Assembly (NCBI RefSeq): GCF_964355755.1
Contig: NC_092675.1
Coordinates: 21,280,912-21,344,911, forward strand
Origin: Antedon mediterranea
Taxonomy: Eukaryota; Echinodermata; Crinoidea; Comatulida; Antedonidae
Length of the DNA stretch: 64,000 bases
Reading direction: 5' to 3'
Shown: piece by piece, positions 49,548 to 61,722 of the stretch
Layout: every line of letters starts with the position of its first letter
Position numbering within the stretch: position 1 is the stretch's first letter
The notes under the pieces: model-generated
Told to the model about the DNA's origin: nothing
Database searches by the model: none
The model's input: only the letters and a program-made list of their open reading frames with translations
Made by a program: the position numbers and the translations under genes

Positions 49548-52500
49548 CTAAACTATTTCGAACAAACCACAATTGGTTGCATTGTCATCGTACGGTGCAT
49601 TGGATCCATAATCAGTAATCGCAAAACAAAAATGTGTGTCGACTTTTTGTTGTATTTGGAAGGACGTGCAACCGGGTGTTGAAATACAGAATTTAAAACA
49701 ACGTAGGTTGCTTCTGGGGGCACAGCGAACACCGACAGCGAGTGTATTCAAGGCGTGTGACGTCAAACACTTCCTTTTCCCTGTTGGTGCAAACACAATT
49801 CTTGCACTGTACGGTCCTGTAATAAAAATTTTTTAAATTGTGTCATTTTTTAGTTAGAAATAGTAAGATGCTCATATTGGTTTATATTTCAATATATCGA
49901 TACCAATATATTTATTATTTGATTTGGTAAATCGATTATATAGAAATAATATTGATTACTTTAAATGGATTGTGAATTCTGCGTTACCTTCGTTGGTCAT
50001 TTGGGCTACCGTAGTCAAAATAGGTGTGGTCGGGATTACTGTTGTTGATTCTATAAAAATAAACAAATATTAGTAAGTTGTTGCCATTTAAAATGTGCTT
50101 TTTAACGACTAGATTGATCGATTGATTGACTGATACAGGTTATTGTAAGTAAGATCATTGATTGATGGTTATATCTATTGGTTGATGGATTGATTCATTG
50201 ACTGATACAGGTTATTGTAAGTGAGATTATTGATTAATGATTATATCTATTGGTTGATTGATTGATTCATTGATTGATACAGGTTATTGTAAGTAAGATT
50301 ATTGATTGATGATTATATCTATTGGTTGATTGATTGATTCATTGACTGATACAGGTTATTGTAAGTAAGATTATTGATTTATTATTATATCTATTGGTTG
50401 ATTTATTGACTGATTGACTAATACAGGTTATTGTAAGTAAGACTATTGATTGATGATTATATCTATTGGTTGGTTGATTGATTGATACAGGTTATTGTAA
50501 ATAAGATTATTGATTGATGCTTATATCTATTGGTTGGTTGATTCAGGTTATTGTAAGTAAGATTATTGATTGATGATTATATCTATTGGGTGATTGATTG
50601 ATTGACTGATACAGATTATTTTAAGTAAGATTATTGATTGATGATTATATATATTGGTTGGTTGATTGATTGATTGATTAACACAGGTTATTGTAAGTAG
50701 GATTATTGATTGATGATTATATATATTGGTTGGTTGATTGATTGATTGATTGACACAGGTTATTGTAAGTAAGATTATTGATTGATGATTATATATATTG
50801 GTTGGTTGATTGATTGATTGACACAGGTTATTGTAAGTAAGATTATTGATTGATGATTATATCTATTGGTTTGTTGATTGATTGATTGATACAGGTTATT
50901 GTAAGTAAGATTATTGATTGATAATTATATTTATTTGGTGATTGATTGATTGACTAATACAGGTTATTGTAAGTAAGATTATTGATTGATGATTATATCT
51001 ATTGGTTTGTTGATTGATTGATACAGGTTATTGTAAATAAGATTATTTATTGATGATTATATATATTGGTTGATTTATTGATACAGGTTATTGTAAGTAA
51101 GATTATTGATTGATGATTATATATATTGGTTGATTGATTAATTGACTGGTGGTCAATTGGCCTGATATATTTACATTTTGATTGTACATGAATTACCTTC
51201 GGTAGTTTGGTCAACCGTCGTCATCATAGTGGTCGAGATTTGTGTCGTTGATTCTATAAAAGTAAACGCAGTTACTTATTAGATTTAACTAACTCATTGA
51301 TTGATTGATTCATTGATTTACGAATATACATAGGCATACCTTTCGTCGTTTGATCTAACGTTGTCACAAAAGGAGTGGTTAGAGGAGCTGTCGTTGGTTC
51401 TATAGAAGATTCAATTCAAGTCAAAAAAACATTTATTTACGTCTAAAGACAAAAAGTAACAAAAATAATAATGACAAGAGAAAATTTAGAACCCAAAAGA
51501 TGAGAATCTTGTTGTCTTTACAATTAAATATAGATATTATGAAAAAACTAATAAAAATAAATTACATATATTAATTAAAAAGAAACATTAAAGACGAACT
51601 ATAACATAATTTATCTATTATTAACAATGGTTTTGATAAATTCCATTAATGTGATTTATATAGCTTCTTACAGTGTGATGTAAAACAAAATATACACAGC
51701 TTAACATTGAAGTCGGAATAAAGTATTTGGTTAAAAGGACAAAGCCTTCAGTTTTCAAAGAAACACTTCTAACTAACTTTATTAAAAAATCCAGTCCAAA
51801 AAATGGTATGTATACCTTCGGTTGTTTGTATCAACGTGGTTGATTCTTCTGTTGAGAATGTCAGGCCTATAATTAGATTGAAAGCTAACATCAACTAAAA
51901 TATTTATTAACGACAATTTGTATACGTTTCGACAAAAGGGTCATTTAAGAGTGTGTGACTATTTCCAAAACTTGAATGGGAGTACTTCATATCTTCTCCT
52001 ACATCTCATATAAGATGGACAAACACAATTGCTTACCCTATTAAGAAAATATTAAGAGAGACTTGAAGACCAATAATTATTTAAAAACAAGATGAAAATT
52101 TGTCTTCATACGGTGTAATGCGCGGTAGTGATTCTCAGTGCACATTATGATAATTATTTTTCCAGTCATCGACAAATCCGTCTCATTTGTATCAAACGTG
52201 GTGTACCAAAGAAGGTTAGGTTAAGATACCAGGCGTGACATGTGAACACATTAGATTTTGTATCACGATTATCATCATTATCAGTGTTATTATTATCATT
52301 GTTATTATTATTATATAATAGATCGTGCATATCGTGTATTAAAGTCAAACCTTTTTCACAAACATAGGCTCCAGCTGAAGTGGCACAATTTATATTACTC
52401 CAACGTCCATCACTACAGAAAAAGACTACACAGTAGAGTGCACCAGACGGGTCACCTGGTATCCACCCTAAAGGAATAACAATTTATAATAGCAATAATA

Positions 52501-55500
52501 AACATTAATATATATAATTAGAACCATTGTATGGGTGTCATGAAACATAAGATCATGAAAGCTAAGACCCCTAAAACCTAAGATCACAAAAGCTAAGACC
52601 CCCTAAGACCTAAGATCACAAAAATTAAGACCCAAAACCTAAGATTACAAATTCTAATTGTTTGATATATTTACTCCGTTGTGTTGGTTTCAAGGGGTAT
52701 TTCCCTTTCGCACCTGCATTATATTTTTACTTCAAAATAATTCTACTAACTTTATTCTGAATACCACACCTTAGAATTAGGCCTCATGAGTACTTTTATA
52801 AAAGAGATTCACATAAAAAGTAATAAATAAATATATATAAGTATTGTTTATAGATAAAAATTACAGACGTGTTTCTTTCGCATACTCAACTTTAAATATT
52901 TTAATTTTATGGAGCGCCAAAGGAGCAACAATAATAGAGGGCGTCTACATGAATGCATTTATTGGTGAAATGCACCTTTAATTTGTTCAATATATTTTGT
53001 CACTTTGTCAATAAAAATACTGTAATATGTTACTGCTGATACTTCTCTATTTTCAAAGAATATTAATCGATCTTAAAATCAGCATCACTACTTACCCTAG
53101 GCCTAGTCATAAGGGCGACCTATAGGGGATAGGAATAATTTGTCGATTTTATTTTTAAAGTTAACGAAACCGTGTAAATTATCAACAGTAACATTTTATT
53201 TGTATTGACAGTGACAAAATATATTGAATTAAACATGATTTTCACAAAAAAATTAGTTAAATAGATGGATTCCAGATACCTTGTAGCTCTATTAATGTTG
53301 TTTTTTTTTGCGTTCCATAGAAACAAAATATTGAAAATAGAGTAGGCCTATGCGAAATTCGCATGAAAAAAACGTCCGTAAAATCATCAATTTATTTAAA
53401 GAATGTATTGTTATTTTATTGATTTTTTTTTTATCTAATTATAAGGTGTGGTATTATTCAGGATAAAGTTAGTTAACAAATTTAGAGTTAAAATACATGG
53501 CAGGTGCGAGAGAGAATTATTGGTAATCTTAGGTCTTAGGTTTCATGATCTTAGGTCTTAGGAGGTCTTAACTTTCGTGATCTTATAGGTTTCGTGACAC
53601 CCCCATGGTAATCACTAAAGTTGTTTATTAAGTGATTAATATATTTTATAGTTTTACGAGTTATTAGTGGTCGGCACGCTGGTTTTAAACCAAATAGCTA
53701 TTTGAAGTTAAAAGAGCATTATTGCACAATACCATGTGTGAAGAGTTACTCTTCCCATCAATACTTACTTTCATAAACGTTTCCTTCACCACTCTCCCAT
53801 TTCCAAGTTCCTTCCACAGTGATGTCATTAAGGCCAATCCAAAATCCATAGCAACCTGGTAAGATAGTTTGCAGAAACGTATTTTCCCCTGCAGATGTTA
53901 TGGTTACAAGGTTGGCACCATGCGATTGACAGCTTGATTTTGCACTGGACCAAGTGCCACTTGCCAAAACATGTTTGTAACAGCTTCCAGCATAAGGAAC
54001 CCAAGGACTCGTACATCCACTTCCTGAAAAAAATAGGATTTGTAAAGGGTTTCGACAGACATTCCCATCCACCCGTCTCTCTTCTCCCAACTTGAACTAA
54101 TGTGATCAGCCATGCTTAAAATAACTTTTATTGACGTGTTCAGATCTCGGCCAACTGTCGTACGTAGTATTGTCTATCTCAATATCATAGTTTTTTGTTT
54201 TTGATTTGATATTGATTGAATTTATACTTCCAGTACGTGTCGGTATAAAGCATATTAATTAGCGCATTTGTTAACTTGTATACTGTAATGATAAACGTGG
54301 AGCGTAAACATGTTTACTTGCTGTGTAAATGATGATGATTATTATATTCGATATTTTTAATAAACTGAACTTGCAAAGACAATTTGGATCAATATCTTCC
54401 AAGGCTGACTAGACAACCAAGCTGGTAGGAATAACGTATGTTTAAACATCAATTATAACAAGCAGCTGTAATGACGTCAAAAGACCGAATGTAATGTCAC
54501 ATACACATCAATTACCTCGCTACCAAATACGGCTATACGGTACCATCTTCGAGACGTGATATGGCTGCGCGCATCCGGTTTGAAATTAAAAAATCCGGCT
54601 CTATAGCTTTGAGGACATGTCCCTGTAGTATATTTATGCTAAATCTCAGTACTACAACGAATAAAGGAGGAGTAGTACTTTATAAATCGTACTTTTTGCT
54701 CAATAGTGTCCAGATGGAGGAGGAGGAGAAGATGAGTGAGTCCTAGACTCGGGTACCCGAGTAATAAAAACGTTACAAGGAGTAATTAGCTTCTTCTATT
54801 TCAAACCAAAGTGTTTTATTGTTAGTCGATAAGCCTTGATCATTATTACTTTTATATGATTACGAAGGCCTAATGGTTGTGAAGTGCAATTCAACACTTT
54901 CCTGATGTTCAACGTTCAGTCTGTTTAAATCAGTGTATTGTAACTGCACGAAATTATAATATCCCAGCCATTTAATGTTTATAAGAGCGGAATCAAAAGA
55001 ATAGATTAATAAGTTGAAATATTGGACGTCAATTCATGTTTAACTCATTTTTCGTATGTAAACTTGTATACAGTAAATTTATTCGCCTCTCTCTTAATGC
55101 ATGATTCGCGCGAAGGCTACGCCCATGAAAAAAAATAAGGCGCGCGAGTCTATAAATATATGTAGAATCGAAGCTTCTTACAAATGAAAATAAATTATTT
55201 TGTTTTTTGGGGGTTATAGTTACGGGTAAATAACGGGCCCACAAACCCACCTTAACATACCAGAGTTTAATAGGATTTCTTTTTTAATAGATACGTTGAA
55301 CTTAAGAATAACGTATTTATTCCAATATTTGTATTGGGTCATCAAAAAGAAATTACTATTAAATAAAATTCATACAGAGTTGGTTGAGAAAGCTTTTATT
55401 ACAAAATAACAGCCTTAATACACGTTTCTCATGGCTACCGCTTACGTATTTTAGGCCTAAGCATATCTTAGTATTTTATTTTATCGATAGGTAGTTTACA

Positions 55501-55853
55501 GTCGCTCTCTTTCCGACACCGGTGTCCGATAAACTCATCATTTAGAAATGTTTAGCATACAGTAACGAATATGCAGCTAAAACAAATCGATAGTTAAATG
55601 TATTACTGTATAGGTTTACATCAAAGCCATTAAATGGTATACAATAATTACTGTTTAAGATGGCGGAGTAGCAAAAATAGTATTTATACAGTCCATCATT
55701 GGAATAAAAAAACAATCATTATTTTATTAGTTTGTAAACTGTGAGTCAATTATATTAGTAAAAATTAAAAAACTTACCTAACGTAAAATTGCCATGGAAA
55801 GAAATTAAAATGACTACGATTATTAATCGCTCAAACTTTGTTCTATCATGCAT
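49548..55853 (-). CDS. secreted C-type lectin with Thr-rich stalk and PAN/apple-like C-terminus (copy B), complete
   Basis: 315 aa from eight exons, all joined in phase 1: 55853-55778, 54023-53769, 52467-52351, 51866-51816, 51399-51340, 51253-51197, 50050-49988, 49816-49548. Residues 1-25 are a signal peptide (LIIVVILISF core). Residues 26-149 form a long-form C-type lectin domain: GCTSPWVPYAGSCYK, FWIGLNDITVEGTWKW, WIPGDPSG, FFCSDGRWSN, YVCEK. The canonical EPN/QPD triad is replaced by DPS and the WND by WSN, so calcium-dependent sugar binding is uncertain. Residues 150-226 are a Thr/Pro-rich, probably O-glycosylated stalk, one 17-21-aa segment per mini-exon (ESTT...QTTE pattern). Residues 227-315 are Cys-rich (seven Cys) with CFKFCISTPGCTSFQIQ, resembling PAN/apple domains. 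Role inferred as humoral recognition or adhesion. A paralogue lies upstream at 61297-57294. Confidence 0.9.
50104..51150. repeat. minisatellite in lectin B intron, about 15 copies of a 60-70 bp unit
   Basis: The unit combines (TTGA)n, GATACAGGTTATTGTAAGTA, AGATTATTGATTGATGATTA and TATCTATTGGTTG. Unit length varies because of the internal (TTGA)n run. It fills the intron between stalk exons 51253-51197 and 50050-49988. Confidence 0.95.
52531..53606. mobile_element. DNA-transposon-like element with GGGTGTCAYGAAAC inverted ends
   Basis: The left end ATGGGTGTCATGAAACATAA then GATCATGAAAGCTAAGACC, and the right end CTTTCGTGATCTTATAGGTT then TCGTGACACCCCCAT, are inverted. Inside each end the motif CTAAGATCACAAAA, CTAAGACC is repeated. 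A fragment of the same terminus is at 5539-5572. No transposase was recognised, so it is non-autonomous. It lies in the intron splitting the lectin domain of copy B. Confidence 0.7.
54462..54770. mobile_element. MITE-like dispersed repeat with TGACGTCA site (copy 2)
   Basis: It is closely similar to 26127-26453 over most of its length (ACCATCTTCGAGACGTGATA, TTTGAGGACATGTCCCTG, CTCAATAGTGTCCAGATGGA). The right end ACTCGGGTACCCGAGT is a perfect palindrome. It keeps one of the two CRE-like sites seen in copy 1. It lies in lectin B intron 1. Confidence 0.7.
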
Positions 55854-57293
55854 GGCAGTATTTGCTGTAGATGATTACACCAGCTTTTCCAGTTATCCTT
55901 CTAACAACTAATTATGATTAAAACATTTAATGTTGGTAAGAGCATTTAAACGCAAAGGAGCATGGGACTGTTTATCTAAACATAAAAAAACACATTAAAT
56001 CATCATTTTGAAGTAGATACGTCTTCTCTTTGGCCGTACTTTCCATCCAAATCGATATTCTTGGTAAAACCGTAATATTATAAATAACATATGTTTTAAA
56101 GATATATTGTCCCCCTGAAAATTGAATTGAATATGTCATTTTAATGTAACATATTAAATATTTATCCACTTTTACAAAAAATTAGATCGAAAAAAAAATG
56201 TATTTACCTGAAAAAACTGTAATTTAAAGCAAAAAATTGTCAAATTGGCTACCAGCCAATGTGTTTTTGGTTGAATTTAATCATTTATTTTGTCATTTTA
56301 TAAGTGAAAACGTGATTTTTTATTCTACAGAAGTGATTAACTTTATTGAAACTACAAAATAACATATTCAAAGTCTGATTTAATTAATCTTCATTTTTCA
56401 TGTTTTTGGACAATACATCTTTAATTGTTCGTCCGTTAGACCCGCAAGCATTGGCGTTACGAATTATTGCGATCCCAGGGGGATATTAGGAACGCAAACG
56501 AGTGTGTTTTTTACTTTGATAGGCAACCACATTTATTCATCAATCATTAAAAAATTGCATCATTAACATATTATCAATACTTCACATAATTCTTCTTCGT
56601 GCTTTTGTAATTTTAACTAACATATAGAAAATAATAATATTACTTTTCTTATGGCTCGACATTAGCGAATTGTAGTTAGCTCATTTCTTACGTCACACCT
56701 TATTCATGTTTACTTTGTGACGTTTCATGAGGGGTCCCCTACTTATGTACGAAAAGAAATATTGCGCCCCGGCCCATTTCACCTAATAAAATATCGATTT
56801 GTTCTTTTTATATTTTTAAATAGTTAAAAAGAACCTAATTTTAAAATTGATTTGTTTATGTCTATTTCATATTATATTCCCTTTTCCATGTTAGATTCAA
56901 CTTGTATGTATATAACAATCAAAGTAAATTTGTGAAAATGAACGAAATCTAATTATCACAATACAGTATCTTAAAAAATGCCAATCTTAATTTATTACAA
57001 GATACATTTCCAGTATACAACATTTCAAGGTATATCAATTCTGTTTAAAACTATAATACAGTCTGCATGACACGATGATGATGAGGCGGGGGTGGTTGGC
57101 CGTCAAACTTTAAAACTTAATTGGTCTCCTCTCTGCACTTTATTTGTGCAGACAGGAGACGTATTCACATATAAACATATTTTTGTTCTAATTAGGCCTA
57201 TACGTGTTATAAGAAAGAAGAAGAAAAGAATGTTAAAAGAACACTTTAAAAAGACAATTGCACTCTATATTTAATTTTAAAATGCAAAACAAA
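55854..57293. other. spacer between the tandem lectin genes
   Basis: This contains the promoter side of copy B and the region downstream of copy A, with no coding exon. 56098-56422 is a MITE-like repeat (listed separately). The remaining sequence is AT-rich and shows no clear TATA or other element that I could assign. Confidence 0.5.
56098..56422. mobile_element. MITE-like repeat, AAAGATGTATTGTCC family (copy 2)
   Basis: The left end AAAGATATATTGTCCCCCTG and the right end TTTTGGACAATACATCTTT are inverted. The interior ACCTGAAAAAACTGTAAT and CAAATTGGCTACCAGCCAAT match 42855-43150. Part of the right end also resembles 27216-27285. Confidence 0.75.
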
Positions 57294-60200
57294 TTAAACT
57301 ATTTCAAACAAACTGCAATTGTTTACATTGATTGTATACGGTGCATGTCCATGATCCTCGAGGGCAAAACAAGAGTTCGTACCCAGCTGTCGTTGTATCT
57401 GGAATGACGCACAACCGGGTGTCGAAATACAGAATTTAAAACAACGTAGAACACTTTGAGTGGAATGATGAGCACGTACAGTCAGTGTGCGCAGGGCGCC
57501 TTCCGTCAGACATTTTCTTGCCTTTGTCGTCGATACAAACACCAATCTTGCAGTGTATGGACTAACTAAATCTAAAATACATCAAGATATTAATTATAAC
57601 AATCTTATTCACAATTTCTTGACTACTGACGATCGAAGCATGTTGATCGGAACGTCAAGAAAGCTCACAGTTATTTTCAGAATTACGTAGTGTACCGCAA
57701 ACTTTATCAAAATACCAACAATAGTATTCTGAATGAGATTATTTTGTTTGTATGAATGAAAACAAGAAACAAAAAAAGCCGCTCGACTTTTTGACAGTTT
57801 TAATGATGGTTCTTTCTTCATTAAATGATGCTTTTTTTATAATTTATTTCGACAAAGGTATACTCACTAATCAAACATACACATCATTCGTCAAAAAATA
57901 TACCATAGAGGAAGGATTGTTTTGACCATTATTTAATGATAAATTGATGGTATTATACCCGTCTTATTTTGACAGCCAAAATGAAAACATTTTTTATTGA
58001 ACAGGTCGTAAATATTACTGTTTGCATACTTCTAATATACTCTCTTTTTCAAGATGTACTCTGCGGTTTGCGCATGTCCAGTCCGAGTTTACAAATTCCC
58101 ATTTTTCAAACCATCTTCAAACTATAAGCTTCTGCGAGAAAATATTTTCCTAAAGTTTCCGTCTTCTTGAATATAATTGCCTAAAGGCACATTATTTTCA
58201 ATTATCAACTTTTAACATGTAAAATGTTTTGCTACAAACCTTCTGTTGCTTGAGGTGTGGTCGGGAGTAGTGTTGTTAAATCTATAAATAGATAAGATAA
58301 AAGTATTTAATAAGTTGTCATCGTTTAATTTTCTGACAAAAGAAACAATGTTACCAGTACATACCTTCTGTTGTTTGACATAACGTCGTTACAGCAGGTG
58401 TGGTTGGAGGCAGTGTAGTTGATTCTAAAAATCAAATAAGTAAGTAGGTAAGTAAGTGTTACAATAAGTTGTATGTACAGAAGTAATCTATATATAAATT
58501 TACGTAAGGGCAAAATTCGGTAAATCGCGCCTTACTTCTAGAATTTTTACTCGATGGTATATAAAGTTGGTTCGCACTTTCGGTACTGATTTTAACCACC
58601 TGATGTAACCCTGTTTACTAATTAAATTAAGTTAGATAATTAGTTATTGACGATTAAAACGAATTTAGGTTCAACGATTTGCCCCAAATAGGGGTGTTTT
58701 CCGATCGTGGTATACACTGTCTAATGGATGTCCATCTTGAAAAATACCCGCCACAAAAATGCGAAGAGGCTTCGCATTTTCCTATCTCCTCCTACGATAA
58801 TTGTTTTTAATAGCTGAAAACCGGTTGAACAGTTCGAGTACAGCATCATAATGTTGAAGACAGGCCGATTTTCTTTAAAAAATACTATTTTGATACATTT
58901 AATATACGTTTTTACAAATGCATTGATTTGTGATGAATGGAACATTCCAAATTATTTGGTTTAACCATAGAGGTATAGATTTAGATTTATGGGCCCCCTT
59001 GGAGAATAAACATAAATAGTATTGCAATGCTGTACAATACTGTTAAGGTATTAACAACTTTTGATGGCAATTTGAATCGCAAATTTCTTACTGTGAGTGT
59101 TGGTACTGTTAGATGTATAGTAATATAAAAATATATACAAATAAACTTTATTACTGTGAGTGTGGGTAGGCCCTACTGTTAGATTATAAACATATAATAT
59201 ACAAATAAATAAACGTTATTACTGACAGTTGCTTCTCAACGTTTGTATTAATTAATAATTTAAAAATATATAAACGTCGTAGTGGTGTATCGTTACATGT
59301 ACTTTACTATTTCAATCGACTATGACAGTGAGAGTTTTAACAAAGTACCGTATTAAATCGTAAATGTTTTACTGTATTTAGTGGTATATTATTTATAGGC
59401 CTATAAAACATTAAAAACAATATTTCGTTCCTGAGTGGATAAGAATATATTTTAAAATGTTTCCTCTTTGTACCTATCTTCTTCCCCCATCCCTCAACCC
59501 TTAATGTTACATACAAAACACAAATTGGGTTTGTTTAAATGAGTCCAAATAAAAAAAATTGACTCATTTTGTTTCTCTCTCGGAAGTAATTCCCAGGGTG
59601 CTAATTTTGGTTGACTACATAAATCATTGTGTATATTTATTCGTTTCTGTAAACGACAATATGTATTATAGTCCTGCGGTACGTACATTTGAAATCTCCA
59701 TTTTTTTCTCGCTGGAAATACTGTGTATTCGAGAACCATCTGTGGGCACGACCTAGATGGTACGCGAGCGAAGCGAGCGTGCCATCTAGTACATTTAATT
59801 TTCGGCCTACTTTATCGATAAATTACTTCATTGTATGGTCGATTGTTACAGGTACAGTACATTACATACCTTCTGTTGTTTGACCTAGCGTTGTTACAGC
59901 AGTTGTAGTGTGGGAAAGTGTCGTTGATTCTATAAATCAAATAAGTAAGTAGGTAAGTAAGTGTTACAATAAGTTGTATGTACAGAAGTAATAAATTTAA
60001 TTTTCGGCCTACTTTATCGATAAATTACTTCATTGTATGGTCGATTGTTACAGGTACAGTACATTACATACCTTCTGTTGTTTGACCTAGCGTTGTTACA
60101 GCAGTTGTAGTGGGGGAAAGTGTCGTTGATTCTATAAATCAAATAAGTAAGTAGGTAAGTAAGTGTTACAATAAGTTGTATGTACAGAAGTAATAGGCCT

Positions 60201-61297
60201 ACATTTAATTTTCGGCCTACTTTATCGATAAATTACTTCATTGTATGGTCGATTGTTACAGGTACAGTACATTACATACCTTCTGTTGTTTGACCTAGCG
60301 TTGTTACAGCAGTTGTAGTGGGGGAAAGTGTCGTTGATTCTATAAATCAAATAAGTAAGTAGGTAAGTAAGTGTTACAATAAGTTGTATGTACAGAAGTA
60401 ATACATTTAATTTTCGGCCTACTTTATCGATAAATTACTTCATTGTATGGTCGATTGTTACAGGTACAGTACATTACATACCTTCTGTTGTTTGACCTAG
60501 CGTTGTTACAGCAGTTGTAGTGGGGGAAAGTGTCGTTGATTCTATAAATCAAATAAGTAAGTAGGTAAGTAAAGTGTTACAATAAGTTGTATGTACAGAA
60601 GTAATACATTTAATTTTCGGACTACTTTATCGATAAATTACTTCATTGTATAGTCGATTGTTACAGGTACAGTACATTACATACCTTCTGTTGTTTGACC
60701 TAGCGTCGTTACAGCAGGTGTGGTGGGGAGTAATGTCGTCGATTCAGAATCTATCAAATGAAGGTATGTATTAAATAATTTGTCATGTAATTATAACACA
60801 ATGTGAACTACGTAATTATTTAATACCGTTTAAAAACTTTAGACATTTAACAATAAAATAAGTATACCTTCGGTAGTGTGTCTCAAAGTGGTGGATTCTT
60901 CTTCTGTTGTTAGAGGAGGTCCAACTATTAATTTAGAATAAAGATCATAAATTCCTATTGAAATTTTGAACTGAGGATAACTCATAATTAGCTTAATTTG
61001 TTTTGTACAAATAAAATTAAGCTGCAGATGTTGCAATATAATTTAATTGAAATAGGGCCCTATAAATAATAAACAATATAGTTAATAATATATAGTTTAG
61101 TACATTTTATAGTGACATAATCATTTCCTATTGTTTAGATTAAATAGTTTATGTTTACAACATGGGTCTCTCAGTGTACAAACCTATTTCACAAAGGTAG
61201 TCTAGATTATTGTTACATCCGTAAGTACTCCAAGCTCCATCACTACAGTAAAATGTTACACAATCAGCTGGACCAGACGGCTCTCCTGGTATCCAGT
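57294..61297 (-). CDS. C-type lectin with Thr-rich stalk and PAN/apple-like C-terminus (copy A), 5' part outside window
   Basis: Tandem paralogue of the 55853-49548 gene. Exons in the window, all phase 1: 61297-61184 (C-terminal half of a lectin domain: WIPGEPSGPADCVTFYCSDG, YLCE), 60924-60868, 60750-60685, 60541-60482, 60339-60280, 60131-60072, 59929-59870, 58424-58365, 58281-58240 (stalk mini-exons), 57571-57294 (PAN/apple-like end, CFKFCISTPGCASFQIQ, six Cys, stop TAA). The lectin motif is EPS, not EPN, and WST replaces WND. The stalk has eight mini-exons against four in copy B; four of them (59929-60482) are nearly identical 60-bp exons encoding ESTTLSPTTTAVTTLGQTTE. The signal peptide and first lectin exon must lie above 61300, so the tRNA-like array at 61.8-63.6 kb sits in an intron of this gene unless the gene is truncated. 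Confidence 0.85.
58491..59791. other. 1.3-kb block interrupting the stalk-exon array
   Basis: Intron sequence after exon 58424 (CAAATAAGTAAGTAGGTAAG and on to about 58490) is the same as in the 200-bp units starting at 59792, so this block looks inserted into, or left out of, the repeat series. At 59753-59789 the sequence CTAGATGGTACGC ... GCGTGCCATCTAG forms a strong hairpin next to the array border. No coding domain is seen. Confidence 0.5.
59792..60760. repeat. tandem array of about 200-bp units, each with one lectin stalk exon
   Basis: Five units start near 59792, 59993, 60201, 60403 and 60606 (spacing 201-208 bp). Each has ATTTAATTTTCGGCCTACTT, TCGATAAATTACTTCATTGT, a donor, a 60-bp exon (66 in the fifth), an acceptor and AAATAAGTAAGTAGGTAAGT. 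The first four are nearly identical; the fifth is diverged and may be the founder type. Confidence 0.95.
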
Positions 61298-61658
61298 CTA
61301 AAATTAAATAACAGTGATAGTTAACAATATTACAATGGCATTAATAATACCAATAAGAATAATGATTTAAAATTATAATCATTATTTACCTTGATTTACC
61401 TTGACCTTTAGACTATAAACCTGTTAAGGTTTGTGAGTCCCTCTTTGATCATCTTGGTTATATGGCTCAAACTTTAGGCTGTGGGGTTTTCAGTGTGTTT
61501 CAAGATGGGTTTTAAAATTATTGATAGAGGATGCATTTACTATATTGTTGAATTGTTGATGATGAATCGTCATCACCGGGGAATCAGCATTTTAGTATAG
61601 GCCGACATGTTGAGAATCGTGGGTCTAAACATGATCGCTATTATTATCGATTAATATA

Positions 61659-61720
<62 letters not shown>
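61298..61720. other. intron sequence and (TA)n tract
   Basis: Presumed intron of lectin copy A. 61660-61720 is an almost pure (TA)n tract next to the left arm of the inverted repeat. No exon is seen. Confidence 0.5.

Positions 61721-61722
<2 letters not shown>

Noticed and set aside
59494-59883. Frames 59494-59739 (minus) and 59559-59883 (plus)
   Set aside because: No domain and no splice agreement with the lectin exons; they lie in the inserted block and array border.
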